Positions 17,955 to 27,428 of a stretch of DNA of 64,000 bases are shown here, one piece after another (positions within the stretch are counted from its first letter, which is position 1; each line of letters opens with the position of its first letter). Under the pieces are notes generated by a model. The model saw nothing but the letters and a program-made list of their open reading frames with translations. It was not told the DNA's origin and ran no database searches. Where the stretch lies: the NCBI RefSeq assembly GCF_001423495.1, contig NZ_LMOG01000003.1, forward strand, positions 1-64,000, written 5' to 3'. Source of the stretch: Xanthomonas sp. Leaf131. GTDB lineage: Bacteria; Pseudomonadota; Gammaproteobacteria; Xanthomonadales; Xanthomonadaceae. Both the position numbers and the translations under genes were made by a program.

Positions 17955-19457
17955 TCAGTCCGCGAGCGGCATGCCGGCTTGGGCAAGTGCGGTGCGCAGA
18001 GGAGCGAGCTGCGCAGCGTAGTGCCGCCAACGCCCCGACGCGTCCGCATGCAGGGGCCGACGTACCTGCCAGTAGCTGGCGGTTCTCACCGCCCCGGGGG
18101 CCTGGTGAAAATCCAGGCAGTCCGGTTCCCACGGGAGCTGCAGAAAGTCCAGTAATGCCCGCAAGGTCGGTTCTGGCGCGGCGACGAACGCGTCATAGTC
18201 GAAGGTGTGGATGCTGTCTGGATACAGCGCTAGCCAATGGTTCATCAGTCGCTGATAGGCGGCATAGAAATCCCCGATGTCCTCCAGCCGACCTGCATAG
18301 CTAAAGCCATGTGGATTGAGCTGCTGCATGAAGATCGATAGCCCGTTGTCCAATGCATGGCGACGCGTATGCACGATCCTGGCGGCAGGAAACAGCTGCT
18401 TGATCAAACCGATCAGCTGGAAATTATCCGGCCGCTTGTCGCTGATATAGCGCAGGTGCTCATGCTCGGGAACGGCAGCTGCCATACGTTGCCGATAGCG
18501 TGCCGCCAACTGCGCCAGGGTGTGCGCAGACAGTGCTTGCGCGCCTTGCGGAAACGGCGACAGCGATTGCGCAACCAGTCGCGGCAATGCGTCCATTTCG
18601 CCACCGGCCGCAATGCAGGAGTGGCGCGATAATGCCTGTTCGAGCAAGGTGGAACCGGAGCGGAACATGCCGCAGATAAACAACGGAGCCGCTGTGTCTT
18701 GCTCAGTGACCTGCGGCAGCATGCTGGTCGCGCCATCGGCTGCGGCAAAGACTGTCGCGATGTGGTCGAAATGCTGTTGTGTCCGGAGCGGATCGTAGCG
18801 CTTCGCCTGTGCATGGCCATGCCGATTGCCGGCGCTTGCCGCATCGAATGCGCGCGCGTGCAGGCCAAGACGGTCGTAGGCGTGGGCCAGCGCATGCAGC
18901 AAGGTGGCCACGATCTCCGCATCCTGGCCGGGTCGCGAGACTGCTTGGCCGAGTTCGAGCAGGCGCCCGTCCTCGGCGTGCATCGGTGGGTCCAGATGCA
19001 ACAAGCGCGCAGTGGCTTGCAGCTGCAGCGCGTGCAGAGCGGCATCGGTTTGAGGAATGGCGATAAGTCGGGAATAGGCCGCAATCGCCTGATCGCGCGC
19101 GCCCAACTCCTCGTGCAGATTGCCAAGATTGAGCAGTGCCGGCGCGTAATCGGGCCGGCAACGCAACGCCAGATCGAGTTCGCGTAGCGCTGCCGCATCC
19201 TGATGGAGACGATCGCTATACAGCGCAGCGCGGTTGAGATGTATCTGCTCGGGCGACGTCGCGCCACAGGCCAGTGCCTGCGCGTAAGCGTCCAGCGCAC
19301 CGGACACGTTGCCGGTGCGGCGCAGCAGGTAACCCAGGTTGTACCAGGCATCGGCAGAGTGCGGCTGTGTCTGCAGCACGCCTTGATACGCCACGATCGC
19401 CTGCTGCAACTGGCCCTGCTGCAGTAGTTGTGCGGCCTGCTGCAAAGACGTGTTCAA
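17955..19457 (-). CDS. TPR-domain sulfotransferase
   Basis: A 500-residue protein. Residues ~1-220 are TPR repeats (LQQAIVAYQGVLQTQPHSAD, AWYNLGYLLRRTGNVSGALD and so on). The second half is a PAPS-dependent sulfotransferase: the 5'-phosphosulfate loop is FICGMFRSGSTLLEQAL (~260-276) and the 3'-phosphate motif is RIVHTRRHALDNGLSIF (~360-376). This architecture resembles bacterial tyrosylprotein-like sulfotransferases. No signal peptide is visible, so it should act in the cytoplasm. Target unknown. It is divergent from a small secreted protein and convergent with the hydroxylase gene. Confidence 0.82.
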   Translation of the reverse strand: MNTSLQQAAQLLQQGQLQQAIVAYQGVLQTQPHSADAWYNLGYLLRRTGNVSGALDAYAQALACGATSPEQIHLNRAALYSDRLHQDAAALRELDLALRCRPDYAPALLNLGNLHEELGARDQAIAAYSRLIAIPQTDAALHALQLQATARLLHLDPPMHAEDGRLLELGQAVSRPGQDAEIVATLLHALAHAYDRLGLHARAFDAASAGNRHGHAQAKRYDPLRTQQHFDHIATVFAAADGATSMLPQVTEQDTAAPLFICGMFRSGSTLLEQALSRHSCIAAGGEMDALPRLVAQSLSPFPQGAQALSAHTLAQLAARYRQRMAAAVPEHEHLRYISDKRPDNFQLIGLIKQLFPAARIVHTRRHALDNGLSIFMQQLNPHGFSYAGRLEDIGDFYAAYQRLMNHWLALYPDSIHTFDYDAFVAAPEPTLRALLDFLQLPWEPDCLDFHQAPGAVRTASYWQVRRPLHADASGRWRHYAAQLAPLRTALAQAGMPLAD

Positions 19458-19620
19458 AGGCGCGTTTCCTGGGCGGTCGTCCGTTGGTTCAAGACCTCAG
19501 CTTAGATGGCGTTTGCAGCCTGTTCAATCGATGCTTGGCAGAACAGCGCTGATTAGGTCCCTCCACCGCCAGCCAGTTGCCTTGTATGCTCAGGCGCAAC
19601 CAACGATTGAAGACGCGCAA

Positions 19621-20079
19621 ATGCACAAGTGGACAGTGTGTGGGCTGGCAATCCTTGGCTGCGCGTGGGGTGTAGCGGCGCAGGAGGCGGCAACGCATCG
19701 ATGCGCGTCGGTACTCGAGCCATTGCCGCGGCTGGCCTGTTATGACGCCAGCTTCCCGCCATCGCAGGCAGTGCGCGCGGCAGAAGCCGGCAGGGGCGTG
19801 CGCGAGTTTGGCCATCGTCCAAATGCGCCGTCGGCTGCTGCGGTAGCCAGGCAGTCATCGCCTGCACAACTGAGTGCGACAGTCCTCGCGGTGACCTATC
19901 AAACAGATGGCACTCGCACCGTGCTCTTGGATACGCACCAGCGTTGGGCATTGACGGAAGCCACCATCCGCGGCCATCTGGCCGAAGGTGATGTGATCGT
20001 GCTTCGCAAGGCGGCAATGGGCAGCTATATGCTGGTAACCGTTGCCGGCGTGGCGCTACGCGCCCGCCGTATCGATTAG
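19621..20079 (+). CDS. Small secreted protein of unknown function
   Basis: A 152-residue protein with a Sec signal (MHKWTVCGLAILGCAWGVAAQ). Near the mature N-terminus it has CASVLEPLPRLACYD; a Cys-x(n)-RLACYD motif of this kind occurs in VasI/TagO-like and other periplasmic proteins. The C-terminal half (QLSATVLAV to ALRARRID) looks like a small beta-barrel of OB or SH3 type. The start ATG at 19621 is fixed by the signal peptide. It sits between two divergently arranged sulfotransferase genes and ends 40 bases before the second. Function not recognised. Confidence 0.65.
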   Translation: MHKWTVCGLAILGCAWGVAAQEAATHRCASVLEPLPRLACYDASFPPSQAVRAAEAGRGVREFGHRPNAPSAAAVARQSSPAQLSATVLAVTYQTDGTRTVLLDTHQRWALTEATIRGHLAEGDVIVLRKAAMGSYMLVTVAGVALRARRID

Positions 20080-20119
20080 GGCTGATGGTCCAGCTACATC
20101 GCCACACAGGGAGAATGGA

Positions 20120-21694
20120 TTGACTGAGACACAGCTGCGCGCAGTCTTGCGCGATGGATACCAACTGCTGCGTCAAGGACGCTATGCCGACGCAATCGCT
20201 GCGGCAGACCGCGCCTGCGCAGACCAGCCTGACAATGCGCATCTGCTCGAATTCGCCAGCGAAGCCCGGCTGGCCAACGGCGATCCAGACGCAGCAGCCG
20301 AACGCATTGCCAGGGCGGCTGCGGTCGCTTCGTCGCCACTGCCATTATTGATCAAATATGCCAGCCTGCTGATACAGCTACGCCGTCGCCGTGAGGCGGT
20401 GCTGGTCGCTCGCCAAGCGCAGGCGTTGGCTGGCGCAGATGGCACTGCGTGGTGGAGGATCGGCTCGCTTTACAGCGGCTGCCAGAACGTGGCGGCTGCG
20501 CGGGATGCATATCAGCAAGCGCTTGTATTGCTTGGAGCGCAGCCTGCGCTGTTGTACGACCTTGCCACCATGCAGTTCTTTGGCGGCGAATTCGATGCCG
20601 CAGAGGCGACCCTGGATCGGTTGTTGCAACTGGCGCCGGGTGCAGGCGATGCGTTGTACCTGCGCGCCACGCTCCGGCGGCAGACCGCGCAGCACCATCA
20701 TCTGGACGACCTGCGTAACAGACTGGCAACCACGCTATCCGAGCCCGCTGCCAGAGCCGCAGGCCTGTACGCCATGAGCAAGGAACTGGAGGATCTGGGT
20801 CAACATGCAGAATCCTTTCAGGCGTTGACGGCGGCAGCGGCATGCAAGCGCAAGACCTTGCACTACGACGTTGCAGTTGAGTGTGCGCAGATCGCTGCGG
20901 TGCGCGAAGCCTACGATGAGGCTGCCGTGAGCAGGTTGCAGCAGGGTCATGACGGCGAGGGGGTGATCTTCATCGTCGGCCTGCCGCGGTCGGGCACCAC
21001 ATTACTGGAACGGTTGCTCGTACAGCGCGGCGGCGCGCGCTCTGCAGGCGAGCTGATGGATTTCGGGGCGGTTATTGGAAACGCGACATCTGGCGTGATG
21101 GCTGGTAATCCCGGCCTGACAGCGGCGCAGGCATCGCTGCAGATCGATTTCGCTGCAGTCGGCAAGGAATATCTGCGCGGTGCGCGCGAAGCCGTGCACG
21201 GCCACCCGGTACTCATCGACAAAATGCCGGTCAATTATCTCTACTGCGGCATGATTGCGACCGCTCTGCCGCGCGCCCGCATCATTCATCTGGTACGCGA
21301 TCCGCTGGACACGTGCTATGCCATGTACAAGACCTTGTTCTACAACGCCTATCCGTTTTCATACACGCTCGACGAACTGGGCGATTATTACCTGGCCTAT
21401 GCGCAAACCATGTGGCACTGGCACTCGGTGCTGCCCGGCAGAATTCTCGATGTGCATTACGAAGATCTTGTGCGCGATACAGAGCATCAGATCACCCAGG
21501 TATTAACCTGGTGCGGGCTGGCATCACCTGCGAATGTCACCCGGTTGGAGGACGTGGCATTTGTGACCGCAAGTGCGGCGCAGGTGCGTGGCGAGATCCA
21601 TCAACGCTCGGTGCATAGCTCTCGCCGGCATCTGAAAGAATTCGCTCATTTAATGAAGCGACTTCAAGCGGCGGGCGTCATTGTGTCGGGGTGA
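20120..21694 (+). CDS. TPR-domain sulfotransferase, second copy
   Basis: A 524-residue protein if it starts at TTG 20120, which is preceded by AGGGAG five bases upstream; an ATG at 20042 would overlap the previous gene and adds 26 unconserved residues. TPR repeats fill residues ~1-270 (LRQGRYADAIAAADRACADQ, VAAARDAYQQALVLLGAQPA). The sulfotransferase half has the PAPS motifs FIVGLPRSGTTLLERLL (~283) and RIIHLVRDPLDTCYAM (~387), and KMPVNYLYCGMI. The paralogue at 17955-19457 has the same layout but is clearly diverged. It precedes a TonB receptor on the same strand. Confidence 0.82.
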   Translation: MTETQLRAVLRDGYQLLRQGRYADAIAAADRACADQPDNAHLLEFASEARLANGDPDAAAERIARAAAVASSPLPLLIKYASLLIQLRRRREAVLVARQAQALAGADGTAWWRIGSLYSGCQNVAAARDAYQQALVLLGAQPALLYDLATMQFFGGEFDAAEATLDRLLQLAPGAGDALYLRATLRRQTAQHHHLDDLRNRLATTLSEPAARAAGLYAMSKELEDLGQHAESFQALTAAAACKRKTLHYDVAVECAQIAAVREAYDEAAVSRLQQGHDGEGVIFIVGLPRSGTTLLERLLVQRGGARSAGELMDFGAVIGNATSGVMAGNPGLTAAQASLQIDFAAVGKEYLRGAREAVHGHPVLIDKMPVNYLYCGMIATALPRARIIHLVRDPLDTCYAMYKTLFYNAYPFSYTLDELGDYYLAYAQTMWHWHSVLPGRILDVHYEDLVRDTEHQITQVLTWCGLASPANVTRLEDVAFVTASAAQVRGEIHQRSVHSSRRHLKEFAHLMKRLQAAGVIVSG

Positions 21695-22088
21695 TCGTGC
21701 TGTGGAGAGTTGCTGCTGATTATCAACCGGCCCAGCGGTCAGGCAGAAGCAAGCTTTAGCTGATAGCCGAGAACTGTGGGTCGGTGACGGGGACCAGGCT
21801 CTACAGGTGGATCACTGCTTAATCACTGTTTTTTCCGTGATGTTCGCACCCTTTTGGGGCTTCGTTGCACCTATTCAGAGCATTTCTGAATGGTGCTTTA
21901 ATAATTATCTACATCGTCTTAACATCGGGTTGGCAACGGTTTTTCGGAGCGCTTTTCGCCCGGCCGTTGACCAGCATGGCAGCGCAGTTTGATGCGTTCG
22001 CCAACGACATCGCAGTCGATATCCGCCGCATCGTTCCAGATGCCGACGCATGGCGCTGCGCCCCCCGTTCGGACTTTCGGAGAGAAAG
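21695..22088. promoter_or_regulatory. AT-richer control region of the second TonB receptor
   Basis: About 390 bases without a gene, markedly AT-richer around 21820-21950 than the surroundings. A large imperfect palindrome spans 21867-21896: GCACC-T-ATTCAGA, GCATT loop, TCTGAAT-GGTGC. GGAGAGAAAG is the ribosome site just before the ATG at 22089. The palindrome could be an operator or an RNA stem in the leader. Confidence 0.45.
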
Positions 22089-24941
22089 ATGAGATTGAAG
22101 ACCACCAAGTTGCGCGATGCCATCAGGGTATCGCTCACGGTTGGCGCTGCCGCGCTGGCCTTGTCGGGAACTGTCATGGCACAGGAGCAGCCGTCGTTGG
22201 ATGCCAAGAGCCTGGACACGGTCAATGTCACCGGCACGCGTATCAAGAGCCAGACAATGACCGCCTCCAGTCCGGTGGCAGAGATCAACAAGGAAGAATT
22301 CCAATACTCCGGCTCGACCAAGGTCGAAGATCTGATCAATCAGTATCCGCAACTCGCTGCCACCTTCGATAACTTCGCCAACAATGGGTCGGACGGCTAT
22401 GCAACGGTCGATCTGCGTGGACTTGGCGCACAGCGCACGCTGACCTTGGTCAATGGCAGGCGCATTCCCAAGGGCATCGGCGAAAGCCCGGATATCAGCA
22501 TCATTCCCGCATCATTGGTGCGCCGTGTGGACATCCTGACCGGCGGCGCCTCTGCGGTGTACGGCTCGGACGCCGTCGCCGGTGTGGTCAACTTCGTGCT
22601 GGACGACGAGTTCGAAGGCGTCAGTGTCGACATGGGCTACAACGCCTATCAGCACGACAACGGCAACAAGTTGATGCGTGGTCTGATGGATGATGCCGGT
22701 TACGATTATCCGACCGGAAACTCCGGTTTCGATGGCATCTCCCGCAACGTGGACCTGGCCATCGGCGGCAGCTTCGGCGAATCAGGGCACGCCACCGCAT
22801 GGGCGACCTGGCGCGAGAACGATCCCTTGCTACAGGGGCAGCGCGATTACTCCGCGTGCGCGCTGAGCAACAGAGGCACCGCTTGCGGCGGCTCGGCTAC
22901 TGCAGACCCGGCCAATTTCTATGTTGTCGCGCCGTCTGCGGGTGCGTTCTACGTGCAGCCTTCCGCAGGCGGCACCTGGTCGCAGGTGGCGTCTCCGAAC
23001 CTCTACAACTTTGCGCCGGTGAATTACTACCAGCGCCCCGATACGCGCTATACCGCCGGCAGCAGCTTCAAGTACGAAGTGAACGAGCACTTCAAGCCCT
23101 ACCTCGAAACGCTGTTCGTCAACCGCAAGAGTTCGACCCAGATTGCACCATCGGGTGCGTTCTTTACCGATCTCAATGTCAATTGCGGCACGTCGGTGCT
23201 TGGCAGTCTGTGTAACGACGTCGGCATCACCGATGACGAATTCACTGTGTACGTTGCCAAGCGCAACGTCGAAGGCGGCCCGCGTATCACCAATTCGGAC
23301 AGCAACAGTTTCAGCATCACCAGCGGTGCGCAGGGCGATATCAACGACAACTGGTCCTACGACGCATCGTTTACCTACAACCGCAGCACCACCAAGTCCG
23401 AGAACATCAACGACTTCGTGACCACCCGCGTGCGCGATGCACTGCTGGGCTGCCAGCCCGGCTCGTTCGACGGCTGCGTGCCGTACAGCGTGTGGAACGA
23501 TAGTGTCACCGCAGCCGAGGCAGAAGCACTGCAAGGTGTGGGTATCGTCAACTACGAAACCTCCATGCGCGTGTTCAACGCCTACGTCACCGGCAATTTC
23601 GGCTACAGCTTGCCGTGGGCTGGCGATAACCCGATCAGCGTGGTCGGTGGCGTGGAAACCCGTACCGAGACCTTCAAGCGGGTGGCTGACAGCAATATGC
23701 AGACCGGCAACTTCACCGGTCTGGGTGGTCCTACCTCCAACGTGTCCGGCGACATCAGCGTCAAGGAACTGTTCCTGGAAGGCGCGGTGCCATTGTTGGC
23801 GCAGGCAGGTAGCCTTGACCACCTCGACATGCAGCTTGGTTATCGTTACTCGGATTACGACATCTCCGGTGGCGTAAGTACCTACAAAGCCGGTCTGGGT
23901 GCGACATTCGTCGATGGCAAATACCACCTGCGTGCAGGTTGGAACCGTGCGATCCGCGCTCCAAACGTCACCGAGCTGTACAACGAAAATACGATAGGAT
24001 TGTGGAGCGGTAGCGACCCTTGCGCCGGTGCCAATCCGGTATTTACCCAGGCCCAGTGCGCCAACACCGGCGTGACGGCGGCGCAGTACGGCCGCGTTGC
24101 AGCAAATCCGGCGGGTCAGTACAACGAAATCGGCGGCGGTAATGCGTCATTGCAGCCGGAAACGGCCAACACCTGGACCGTCGGTTTTGCTGCCAGCCCG
24201 ATCAAGGGGCTTGATCTGAGCGTGGACTACTACGACATCAAGATCGACGATGCGATCCGTTCGATCGGTTCATCCAACATCCTGACCGCATGCGGTGTGA
24301 CCGGTAACGCGGATATCTGCAGCCGCGTTCGCCGCAATGCCACGACAGGCGATCTGTTCCGCGGCAGCGATGCGGACATCTCCGGTCTGATCTTCAATTC
24401 CCAGGACAATTTCGGCTCATTGCACTTTCAGGGTATCGATCTGACTGCGTCGTATGCATGGAGTGTCGGCCCGGGCCGCCTGACCGCCTCGATGATGGGC
24501 AGCTATGCCCTCAAGCAGGAATACGAGCCGGTTCCGGGTGTGCAGGAAGTGACCTACGACTGTGCTGGCGTGGTCAACGTGGCGTGCAACAGTGCCGAGT
24601 GGCGGCATGTGCTGAGTACGCGCTACAACTTCGACCGCTACACCGTCAGTCTGCGTTGGCGCTATATCGGTGAACTGGACTACCAGAACACCGATGGCAC
24701 AGCGGGGACCACCGACGTGCGCCTGGTCAACCAGGACAACAAGGTCTCGGCTTACAACTATTTCGACCTGTCCGGTTCGATGCAGTTGGGCGACTACGTC
24801 ACCTGGACGCTGGGCGTCAACAATATCGCCGACAAGGAACCGCCGCTGGTAGGTGGCAGCTTGACCTACAACGGCAACTCGCTCGGTGGCTACGACCAGG
24901 CTGGTCGCTACTTCTTCACCAGTGTGGGTCTGCGTTTCTGA
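22089..24941 (+). CDS. TonB-dependent outer-membrane receptor
   Basis: A 950-residue receptor. ATG at 22089 follows GGAGAGAAAG; an ATG 39 bases upstream has no such site. Signal peptide: VSLTVGAAALALSGTVMAQ. The TonB-box-like stretch DTVNVTGTRIKSQ is followed by a plug with STKVEDLINQYPQLAATFDN, VDLRGLGAQRTLTLVNGRR and GGASAVYGSDAVAGVVNFVL, then a barrel ending in FFTSVGLRF. This plug subgroup is widespread in xanthomonads, sphingomonads and Caulobacter, often next to genes for protein- or peptide-modifying enzymes. Here the neighbours are sulfotransferases and a hydroxylase, so the ligand may not be a sugar. A strong hairpin terminator follows at 24962. Confidence 0.88.
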   Translation: MRLKTTKLRDAIRVSLTVGAAALALSGTVMAQEQPSLDAKSLDTVNVTGTRIKSQTMTASSPVAEINKEEFQYSGSTKVEDLINQYPQLAATFDNFANNGSDGYATVDLRGLGAQRTLTLVNGRRIPKGIGESPDISIIPASLVRRVDILTGGASAVYGSDAVAGVVNFVLDDEFEGVSVDMGYNAYQHDNGNKLMRGLMDDAGYDYPTGNSGFDGISRNVDLAIGGSFGESGHATAWATWRENDPLLQGQRDYSACALSNRGTACGGSATADPANFYVVAPSAGAFYVQPSAGGTWSQVASPNLYNFAPVNYYQRPDTRYTAGSSFKYEVNEHFKPYLETLFVNRKSSTQIAPSGAFFTDLNVNCGTSVLGSLCNDVGITDDEFTVYVAKRNVEGGPRITNSDSNSFSITSGAQGDINDNWSYDASFTYNRSTTKSENINDFVTTRVRDALLGCQPGSFDGCVPYSVWNDSVTAAEAEALQGVGIVNYETSMRVFNAYVTGNFGYSLPWAGDNPISVVGGVETRTETFKRVADSNMQTGNFTGLGGPTSNVSGDISVKELFLEGAVPLLAQAGSLDHLDMQLGYRYSDYDISGGVSTYKAGLGATFVDGKYHLRAGWNRAIRAPNVTELYNENTIGLWSGSDPCAGANPVFTQAQCANTGVTAAQYGRVAANPAGQYNEIGGGNASLQPETANTWTVGFAASPIKGLDLSVDYYDIKIDDAIRSIGSSNILTACGVTGNADICSRVRRNATTGDLFRGSDADISGLIFNSQDNFGSLHFQGIDLTASYAWSVGPGRLTASMMGSYALKQEYEPVPGVQEVTYDCAGVVNVACNSAEWRHVLSTRYNFDRYTVSLRWRYIGELDYQNTDGTAGTTDVRLVNQDNKVSAYNYFDLSGSMQLGDYVTWTLGVNNIADKEPPLVGGSLTYNGNSLGGYDQAGRYFFTSVGLRF

Positions 24942-24961
24942 GTCGCTTCGTGACTGCGTAA

Positions 24962-24995
24962 AAAAGAACGGCGAGCCTTAGCTCGCCGTTCTTTT
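24962..24995. terminator. Bidirectional intrinsic terminator
   Basis: Perfect 15-base arms AAAAGAACGGCGAGC and GCTCGCCGTTCTTTT flank a 4-base loop, with A and T runs at the outer ends so it can work on both strands. It lies between the convergent TonB receptor and fadJ genes. Confidence 0.9.
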
Positions 24996-25111
24996 GTGTT
25001 GCTTGCGACATGCATCCGTCGATGACGCGCTCCTCTACGATCGCATGCGATCTGATCGCCGCTAGCAGCTCGGCTACGCGTTTGCTCGAAGTCGCAGCTG
25101 AAGTCAGCGTG

Positions 25112-27193
25112 TCACACCGCCGCCTCACGCAACAACGGCGACTCCCAGCCTGGGCGCGGCGCGAAACGCTCGCCGTAACGCGCATGCAGTGCCTGCAAAC
25201 GTTCCAGCAGCGCGTCGGCACCGACACTGCGAATGTGCTGAATCGGGCCGCCACGGAACGGGGCAAAGCCGGTGCCGAAGATGACGCCGGCATCGAGCAG
25301 ATCCGCATCGGCTACCACGCCGTCGTGCAGGCAGGCGACCGCTTCGTTGAGCAGTGGCAGGATCAAGCGGTCTTCCAGATCTGCCGGCACTGCGTAGCCG
25401 CTGGCGACCTCGGGTTTGACCGCGCGCCCGTTCTCCCACTTGTACAACCCCTGGCCGTCCTTCTTGCCGCGCTTGCCCGGCTCCACGGTGGCCAGCGCCG
25501 CAGGAATCGGCAGATGCAGGAAGGGGGCGAGTTCTGCGCCCACGCCGGCGGCAACATCCAGCCCGACCGTGTCGATCAGTTCGATCGGCCCCATCGGCAT
25601 GCCGAACTTGACCGCGGTCTTGTCCAGCACAGGGCCCGGCACGCCTTCGGCATACGCGGTGGCTGCTTCGAGCAGATACGGAAACAGCACGCGATTGACC
25701 AGGAAGCCCGGCGTGCCGGCCACCGGCACCGGGAACTTGTCCAGCGCCTTGCAGAACGCGGCCAGGCGCGCGACGTTGGCCGGATCCAGCCCGTCGTGTT
25801 GCACGATTTCCACCAGCGGCATCATCGACACCGGATTGAAATAGTGCAGGCCGGCGAACTGCGCCGGACGCTGGATATGTCCACGCAACTCGGTCAACGG
25901 AATCGACGAGGTGTTGGTGGTCAGCAACGCATCGGGCTTGAGCTGTGGCTCGATGGATTGATACAGGTCGCGCTTGGCCTGCGGATTTTCGATGATCGCT
26001 TCGATCACCAGGTCCGCCTGCGCCACCCCCGCACCGGCCAGATCGCCACGCAGCCGCGCCGCCACCGCCGGCCGCTTGGCCTCGTCCTTCACACGCTTGG
26101 CGAACAACTCGCCGCCGCGCGTCAACGCGGTATCGATAAAGCGCTGCTCGCGATCCTGCAGCGTCACCTCGAAGCCCTTGTAGGCGGCCCAGGCCGCGAT
26201 ATCGCCCCCCATGACGCCGGCACCGATCACATGCACGTGGCGGATGGGAGCCAGCGTCGCAGCGCCAGCGTCCTTGCCGCCCAGCGCTTTCAAGCGCTCG
26301 GTGAGGAAGAAGATGCGGATCAGATTGCGTGCGGTCGGCGTGCTGGCGAGTTTCACCACCGCCTTGCGTTCGGCTGCCAGGCGCGCCTGGATGCCGCTGC
26401 CACCGGCGCGCTCCCACACGTTGATCAACGCATACGGCGCCGGGTAATGCTCCTTGCGCGCCTTGCGTGCGACCTGCTTGCGCATCTGTGGCGCCAGCAG
26501 CTTGCGTGCAAGCAAGGTATTGGTGGCCCACGCAGTGGCGCGTTGTTTGAACGGGCGTTTGGTGCCGGTGAGCGCCAGTGCGGCGGCGACATCCACCAGC
26601 ACCGCAGGCGCGGCGACCTTGTCGATCAAGCCCATCGCGCGCGCTGCCTTGGCCGACACGGTGCGGCCGGTCAGCATCAGATCCATCGCCGCTGGCGCAC
26701 CGATCAGACGCGGCAAGCGGGCGCTGCCGCCCCAGCCGGGGAAGATACCGAGCTTGGTTTCCGGCAGGCCGATACGCGTGCTGCCATCGTCGGAGGCCAC
26801 CCGATAACGGCACGCCAGCGCGATCTCGGTCCCGCCGCCCATGCAGAAGCCATGGATCGCCGCGACGGTAGGGCAGGGCAGTTCGGCCAGCTTCTGAAAC
26901 ACGCTCTGGCCGCGCTGGATCGCATCGTTGACCGTGCCTTTGCGGTCGAACTCCTGGAATTCCTTCAAGTCGGCGCCGGCGATGAAGCCGTTGGCCTTGC
27001 CCGAGCGCAGCACCACGCCCTTGGGCGGGTCCAGTGCCAGTCGCTCAACCAGTGCGCCCAGTTCGAGCAGCACCTCCTGCGAAAACGCGTTGACCGGCGC
27101 ACCTTGGCGATCAAGGCTGAGCACGACCACGCCGTCCTCGCGCAGGTCGGCCTGCCAATGGCTGAATCGGAGCCCGTCGAAACCTGGAAGCAT
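25112..27193 (-). CDS. fadJ: Fatty-acid oxidation complex alpha subunit (enoyl-CoA hydratase/3-hydroxyacyl-CoA dehydrogenase)
   Basis: A 693-residue bifunctional beta-oxidation enzyme. The N-terminal crotonase domain (~1-200) has AIHGFCMGGGTEIALACRYRV and LPETKLGIFPGWGGSARLPR with the catalytic Glu. The Rossmann motif of the 3-hydroxyacyl-CoA dehydrogenase domain is VIGAGVMGGDIAAWAAYKG near 312, followed by LHYFNPVSMMPLVEIV and a C-terminal dehydrogenase repeat. The length and layout fit the FadJ/FadB group. No thiolase is adjacent; the thiolase at 57920 is far away. FadB and FadJ are hard to separate by motif alone. Confidence 0.85.
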   Translation of the reverse strand: MLPGFDGLRFSHWQADLREDGVVVLSLDRQGAPVNAFSQEVLLELGALVERLALDPPKGVVLRSGKANGFIAGADLKEFQEFDRKGTVNDAIQRGQSVFQKLAELPCPTVAAIHGFCMGGGTEIALACRYRVASDDGSTRIGLPETKLGIFPGWGGSARLPRLIGAPAAMDLMLTGRTVSAKAARAMGLIDKVAAPAVLVDVAAALALTGTKRPFKQRATAWATNTLLARKLLAPQMRKQVARKARKEHYPAPYALINVWERAGGSGIQARLAAERKAVVKLASTPTARNLIRIFFLTERLKALGGKDAGAATLAPIRHVHVIGAGVMGGDIAAWAAYKGFEVTLQDREQRFIDTALTRGGELFAKRVKDEAKRPAVAARLRGDLAGAGVAQADLVIEAIIENPQAKRDLYQSIEPQLKPDALLTTNTSSIPLTELRGHIQRPAQFAGLHYFNPVSMMPLVEIVQHDGLDPANVARLAAFCKALDKFPVPVAGTPGFLVNRVLFPYLLEAATAYAEGVPGPVLDKTAVKFGMPMGPIELIDTVGLDVAAGVGAELAPFLHLPIPAALATVEPGKRGKKDGQGLYKWENGRAVKPEVASGYAVPADLEDRLILPLLNEAVACLHDGVVADADLLDAGVIFGTGFAPFRGGPIQHIRSVGADALLERLQALHARYGERFAPRPGWESPLLREAAV

Positions 27194-27362
27194 GCGTCTG
27201 GCCGTCCGGAGATATAAGGAAAGATCGTTATCATCCAGAGGTTGTTTCCTTCACGTCAAATACCCATACCTGTCGACAAGGCGGCGTGCGCTTGGTGCGA
27301 GGCGTCGCCAGCGGCGCATCGGTGCCGCTACCCTGATGCGTGACGGTCGTACGGATCGGTAT

Positions 27363-27389
27363 GAACTTTTCTTTTCAATGGCGGTCTCA
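27363..27389 (+). promoter_or_regulatory. RpoE-type (ECF) promoter of rpoE
   Basis: GAACTT (27363-27368) and TCTCA (27385-27389) are separated by exactly 16 bases, matching the extracytoplasmic sigma-E promoter form (GGAACTT, ~16, TCTGA-like). It lies about 40 bases before the rpoE ATG at 27429, indicating autoregulation. It also overlaps the alternative in-frame ATG at 27378, which argues against that start. Confidence 0.7.
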
Positions 27390-27428
27390 TTGCCCGACTT
27401 CGGTGGGCTGACAGGAGTGCGGCCCGAC

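Noticed and set aside
21807-21992. Small plus-strand frame of 61 codons before the second TonB receptor
   Set aside because: It overlaps the palindrome and has no ribosome site; the area looks like a leader.
25010-27217. Long plus-strand frame opposite fadJ
   Set aside because: Mirror of the fadJ codon pattern in GC-rich DNA; no domain and no ribosome site.
27378-27428. Earlier ATG for rpoE
   Set aside because: It lies inside the likely RpoE promoter and has no ribosome site.
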